64,000 nt of DNA from Pseudomonadota bacterium (lineage in GTDB: Bacteria > Pseudomonadota > Alphaproteobacteria > Acetobacterales > Acetobacteraceae). Below the pieces are notes generated by a model. That model was not told the origin of the DNA, did not search any database, and saw only the letters and a program-made list of their open reading frames with translations. The stretch covers positions 62,001 to 126,000 of the forward strand of contig JAJZFA010000054.1 of assembly GCA_021805565.1 (NCBI GenBank), given 5' to 3'. Position numbers and translations under genes: made by a program. Of this stretch, positions 62,496 through 64,000 are shown in pieces. Position 1 is the stretch's first letter. Every line of letters begins with the position of its first letter.

Positions 62496-63449
62496 ATGGC
62501 GGACGATCGTATCGACAGCGATAGCGTACCCATCACCGCGGAACTGACCGCGGTGATCGTTGCCGTGACCGGCGGCCAGCCGCGTGTGCTGACCATCGAG
62601 CACGGCGAGGCGCTGCCGTCGGGACCGTTCGAACCGGGCCACCGGTCGCTTCAGGCTGGATTGCGGGCCTGGGTGGAAACGCAGACGCATCATCCGCTGG
62701 GGTATGTCGAACAACTCTATACGTTTGCCGACCAGGACCGAAAGCAGGGTGCCGCCGGCCGGGTCGTCTCGGTCAGCTATCTGGGTCTGACGCGGGAAGC
62801 GCCCGTCGTCGCGGGCTGGGATGCGGCATGGCAACCATGGTACCGGTTCTTCCCGTGGGAAGATACCAGGGGACCCGATGCCGGCCTGGTGGAAGCGGTG
62901 CTGGCACCCGCGCTGCTGGACTGGGCCGATACCGCGAACGATTCGATCGTCAAACTCGACCGCCAGCGGCGCATCGCCATCGACTTCGGCCTGCCCGGCC
63001 ATGGGTGGAACGAAGACCTGGTACTTCAACGATACGAATTGCTATGGGAGGCGGGGCTTACGGCCGAGGGCCGCGTCAGCGTCGGCGGGTGGACCGGAAC
63101 GTCCGCCTGTTCGCCGGGCACGCCGATGCGCCACGACCACCGCCGGATCCTCGCCACCGGAATCGCTCGGTTGAGGGCAAAAATCAAGTACCGGCCTGTG
63201 GTTTTCGAACTGATGCCACCGGCGTTCACGTTGCTTCAACTGCAACGCGCGGTCGAGGCGCTGGGCGGCCGGCCGCTGCACAAGCAGAATTTTCGGCGCC
63301 TGATCGATCAACAGGATCTGGTGGAGGAAACCGGCGACATTACGACGGAAACCGGTGGCCGGCCGGCCAAACTGTTCCGCTTCCGGCGAGAAGTGCTCGC
63401 CGAACGCGAGGTCGCCGGGACGAAACTGCCCCTGGTGCGAGCCGTTTAG
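62496..63449 (+). CDS. NrtR-like NUDIX/winged-helix regulator (probable NAD regulator)
   Basis: The protein has about 317 residues. The N-terminal half is a NUDIX fold (AVIVAVTGGQPRVLTIEH, then GYVEQLYTFADQDR), but its NUDIX box reads EPGHRSLQAGLRAWVETQT and lacks the acidic REUxEE pattern, so hydrolysis is unlikely. The C-terminus has the NrtR winged helix FELMPPAFTLLQLQRAVEAL followed by HKQNFRRLIDQQDLVEETGD. This composition matches the alphaproteobacterial COG4111-type NAD regulators. Its divergent neighbour is pncC, a direct candidate target. Upstream in-frame starts exist at 62460 and 62481. Confidence 0.85.
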   Translation: MADDRIDSDSVPITAELTAVIVAVTGGQPRVLTIEHGEALPSGPFEPGHRSLQAGLRAWVETQTHHPLGYVEQLYTFADQDRKQGAAGRVVSVSYLGLTREAPVVAGWDAAWQPWYRFFPWEDTRGPDAGLVEAVLAPALLDWADTANDSIVKLDRQRRIAIDFGLPGHGWNEDLVLQRYELLWEAGLTAEGRVSVGGWTGTSACSPGTPMRHDHRRILATGIARLRAKIKYRPVVFELMPPAFTLLQLQRAVEALGGRPLHKQNFRRLIDQQDLVEETGDITTETGGRPAKLFRFRREVLAEREVAGTKLPLVRAV

Positions 63450-63535
63450 GGTACCGCCCGTCCGCCGAAAAGCATTTGACAAGGGGCGACCGCGTGGCGG
63501 AGCTTTCGGTGGCCACAAGACGTTAGGAAACGCCC

Positions 63536-63976
63536 ATGCAGCCGCCTCTGAGCCGAGCCTTGTTGGGGTTTATCGCCGCTGGACTTTCGGTGCTGATTTT
63601 TCATCAGGCGATGTGGGAAGCGTTGCATCTTCTGGCTCTGCCTGGGATGGGCATGCCGTCGGCGTATCCCACCGATCCGATCCCGCCGCTCGGCGTGCCG
63701 CGGATCGCCAATCTGTGTTTTTGGGGCGGGCTGTATGGTATCGTCTTCGGCTTGGTACTGCCGCGGCTGACCGCGCCGGCCTGGGTGTGCGGCCTTGGAC
63801 TGGGCATCATCGCCGCCCTGGTGGGGCTTTTGGTCGTGCCGGCGATCAAGGGCCTGCCGGTGGGTGCCGGCTGGCCGCTGGGTTGGGTGCGGTCATTCCT
63901 GATCAATGGATTCTGGGGACTCGGCACCGGCCTGATCCTGCCGTTGTTGCTACAGCGGCGCCGGCATCCGGTCTAA
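63536..63976 (+). CDS. Small polytopic membrane protein, function unknown
   Basis: This membrane protein has 146 residues and about four helices (ALLGFIAAGLSVLIFHQAMW, then GGLYGIVFGLVLPRL, GLGLGIIAALVGLLVVPAIK and SFLINGFWGLGTGLILPLL). The form resembles unnamed alphaproteobacterial membrane proteins of similar size. No catalytic motif is visible. It begins 86 bases after the NAD regulator, and co-transcription is possible but not shown. Confidence 0.7.
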   Translation: MQPPLSRALLGFIAAGLSVLIFHQAMWEALHLLALPGMGMPSAYPTDPIPPLGVPRIANLCFWGGLYGIVFGLVLPRLTAPAWVCGLGLGIIAALVGLLVVPAIKGLPVGAGWPLGWVRSFLINGFWGLGTGLILPLLLQRRRHPV

Positions 63977-64000
63977 TCCGAGGGCGACCGGCGAGGCTGT

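Overview
The window is a 64 kb piece of a high-GC bacterial chromosome with almost no intergenic space. The gene families point to an aerobic alphaproteobacterium, most likely in the Rhodospirillales and possibly the Acetobacteraceae. Supporting families are an aa3-type cytochrome c oxidase cluster in the order ctaC-ctaD-ctaB-small membrane protein-ctaG-ctaE-DUF983-SURF1, the hopanoid transporter HpnN, DUF3126, an alphaproteobacterial NUDIX-HTH NAD regulator, and a tRNA-Trp-secE-nusG block. The taxonomic placement is inference from families; no marker gene fixes the genus.

Left part (1-23 kb): the start of sdhC; a decayed azoreductase-like remnant next to a MocR regulator; bcp and glnE; a large AsmA/YhdP-like envelope protein; a three-gene ferredoxin-dependent 2-oxoacid oxidoreductase operon (GltD-like flavoprotein, KorA, KorB); a 63-bp tandem repeat running into a holin-like gene paired with a DUF883 gene; dodecin; an SDR plus fumarylacetoacetate-hydrolase pair; a PMT-type glycosyltransferase; DUF3126; ribA; an orphan OmpR-type regulator; nusG, secE and tRNA-Trp; and a PA0069-type radical SAM protein.

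Middle (23-46 kb): a complete LIV-type ABC transporter operon. Between the ATPase genes and the binding-protein gene it carries a shortened acyl-CoA-synthetase-like gene that has lost the ATP-binding motifs. Then come an M32 carboxypeptidase and the terminal oxidase cluster with a PmtA-like methyltransferase, tatA, rlmH and tsaC. These are followed by pepA-holC, two small palindromic repeats in tandem, a coiled-coil protein, a single-domain response regulator and an ABC-F ATPase.

Right part (46-64 kb): an unusually AT-rich HNH nuclease with a PUA/EVE-like N-terminus (probable horizontally acquired defence gene); a propionyl-CoA synthetase; an HSD10-like dehydrogenase; hpnN; a proline-rich secreted protein; a small lipoprotein; agmatinase; arylamine N-acetyltransferase; an esterase-phosphotriesterase-GMC oxidoreductase operon; an orphan livG; a glycosyltransferase; ruvC; pncC beside an NrtR-like regulator; and a membrane protein.

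Most of the window is ordinary core metabolism. The points that stand out are the ATP-motif-less acyl-CoA synthetase homologue in the LIV operon, the AT-rich HNH gene, the pncC/NrtR-like pair, the GltD-KorA-KorB electron-transfer operon, three small dispersed repeat families, and nusG cut off from the usual rplKAJL cluster. I saw no insertion sequence, prophage or CRISPR array.
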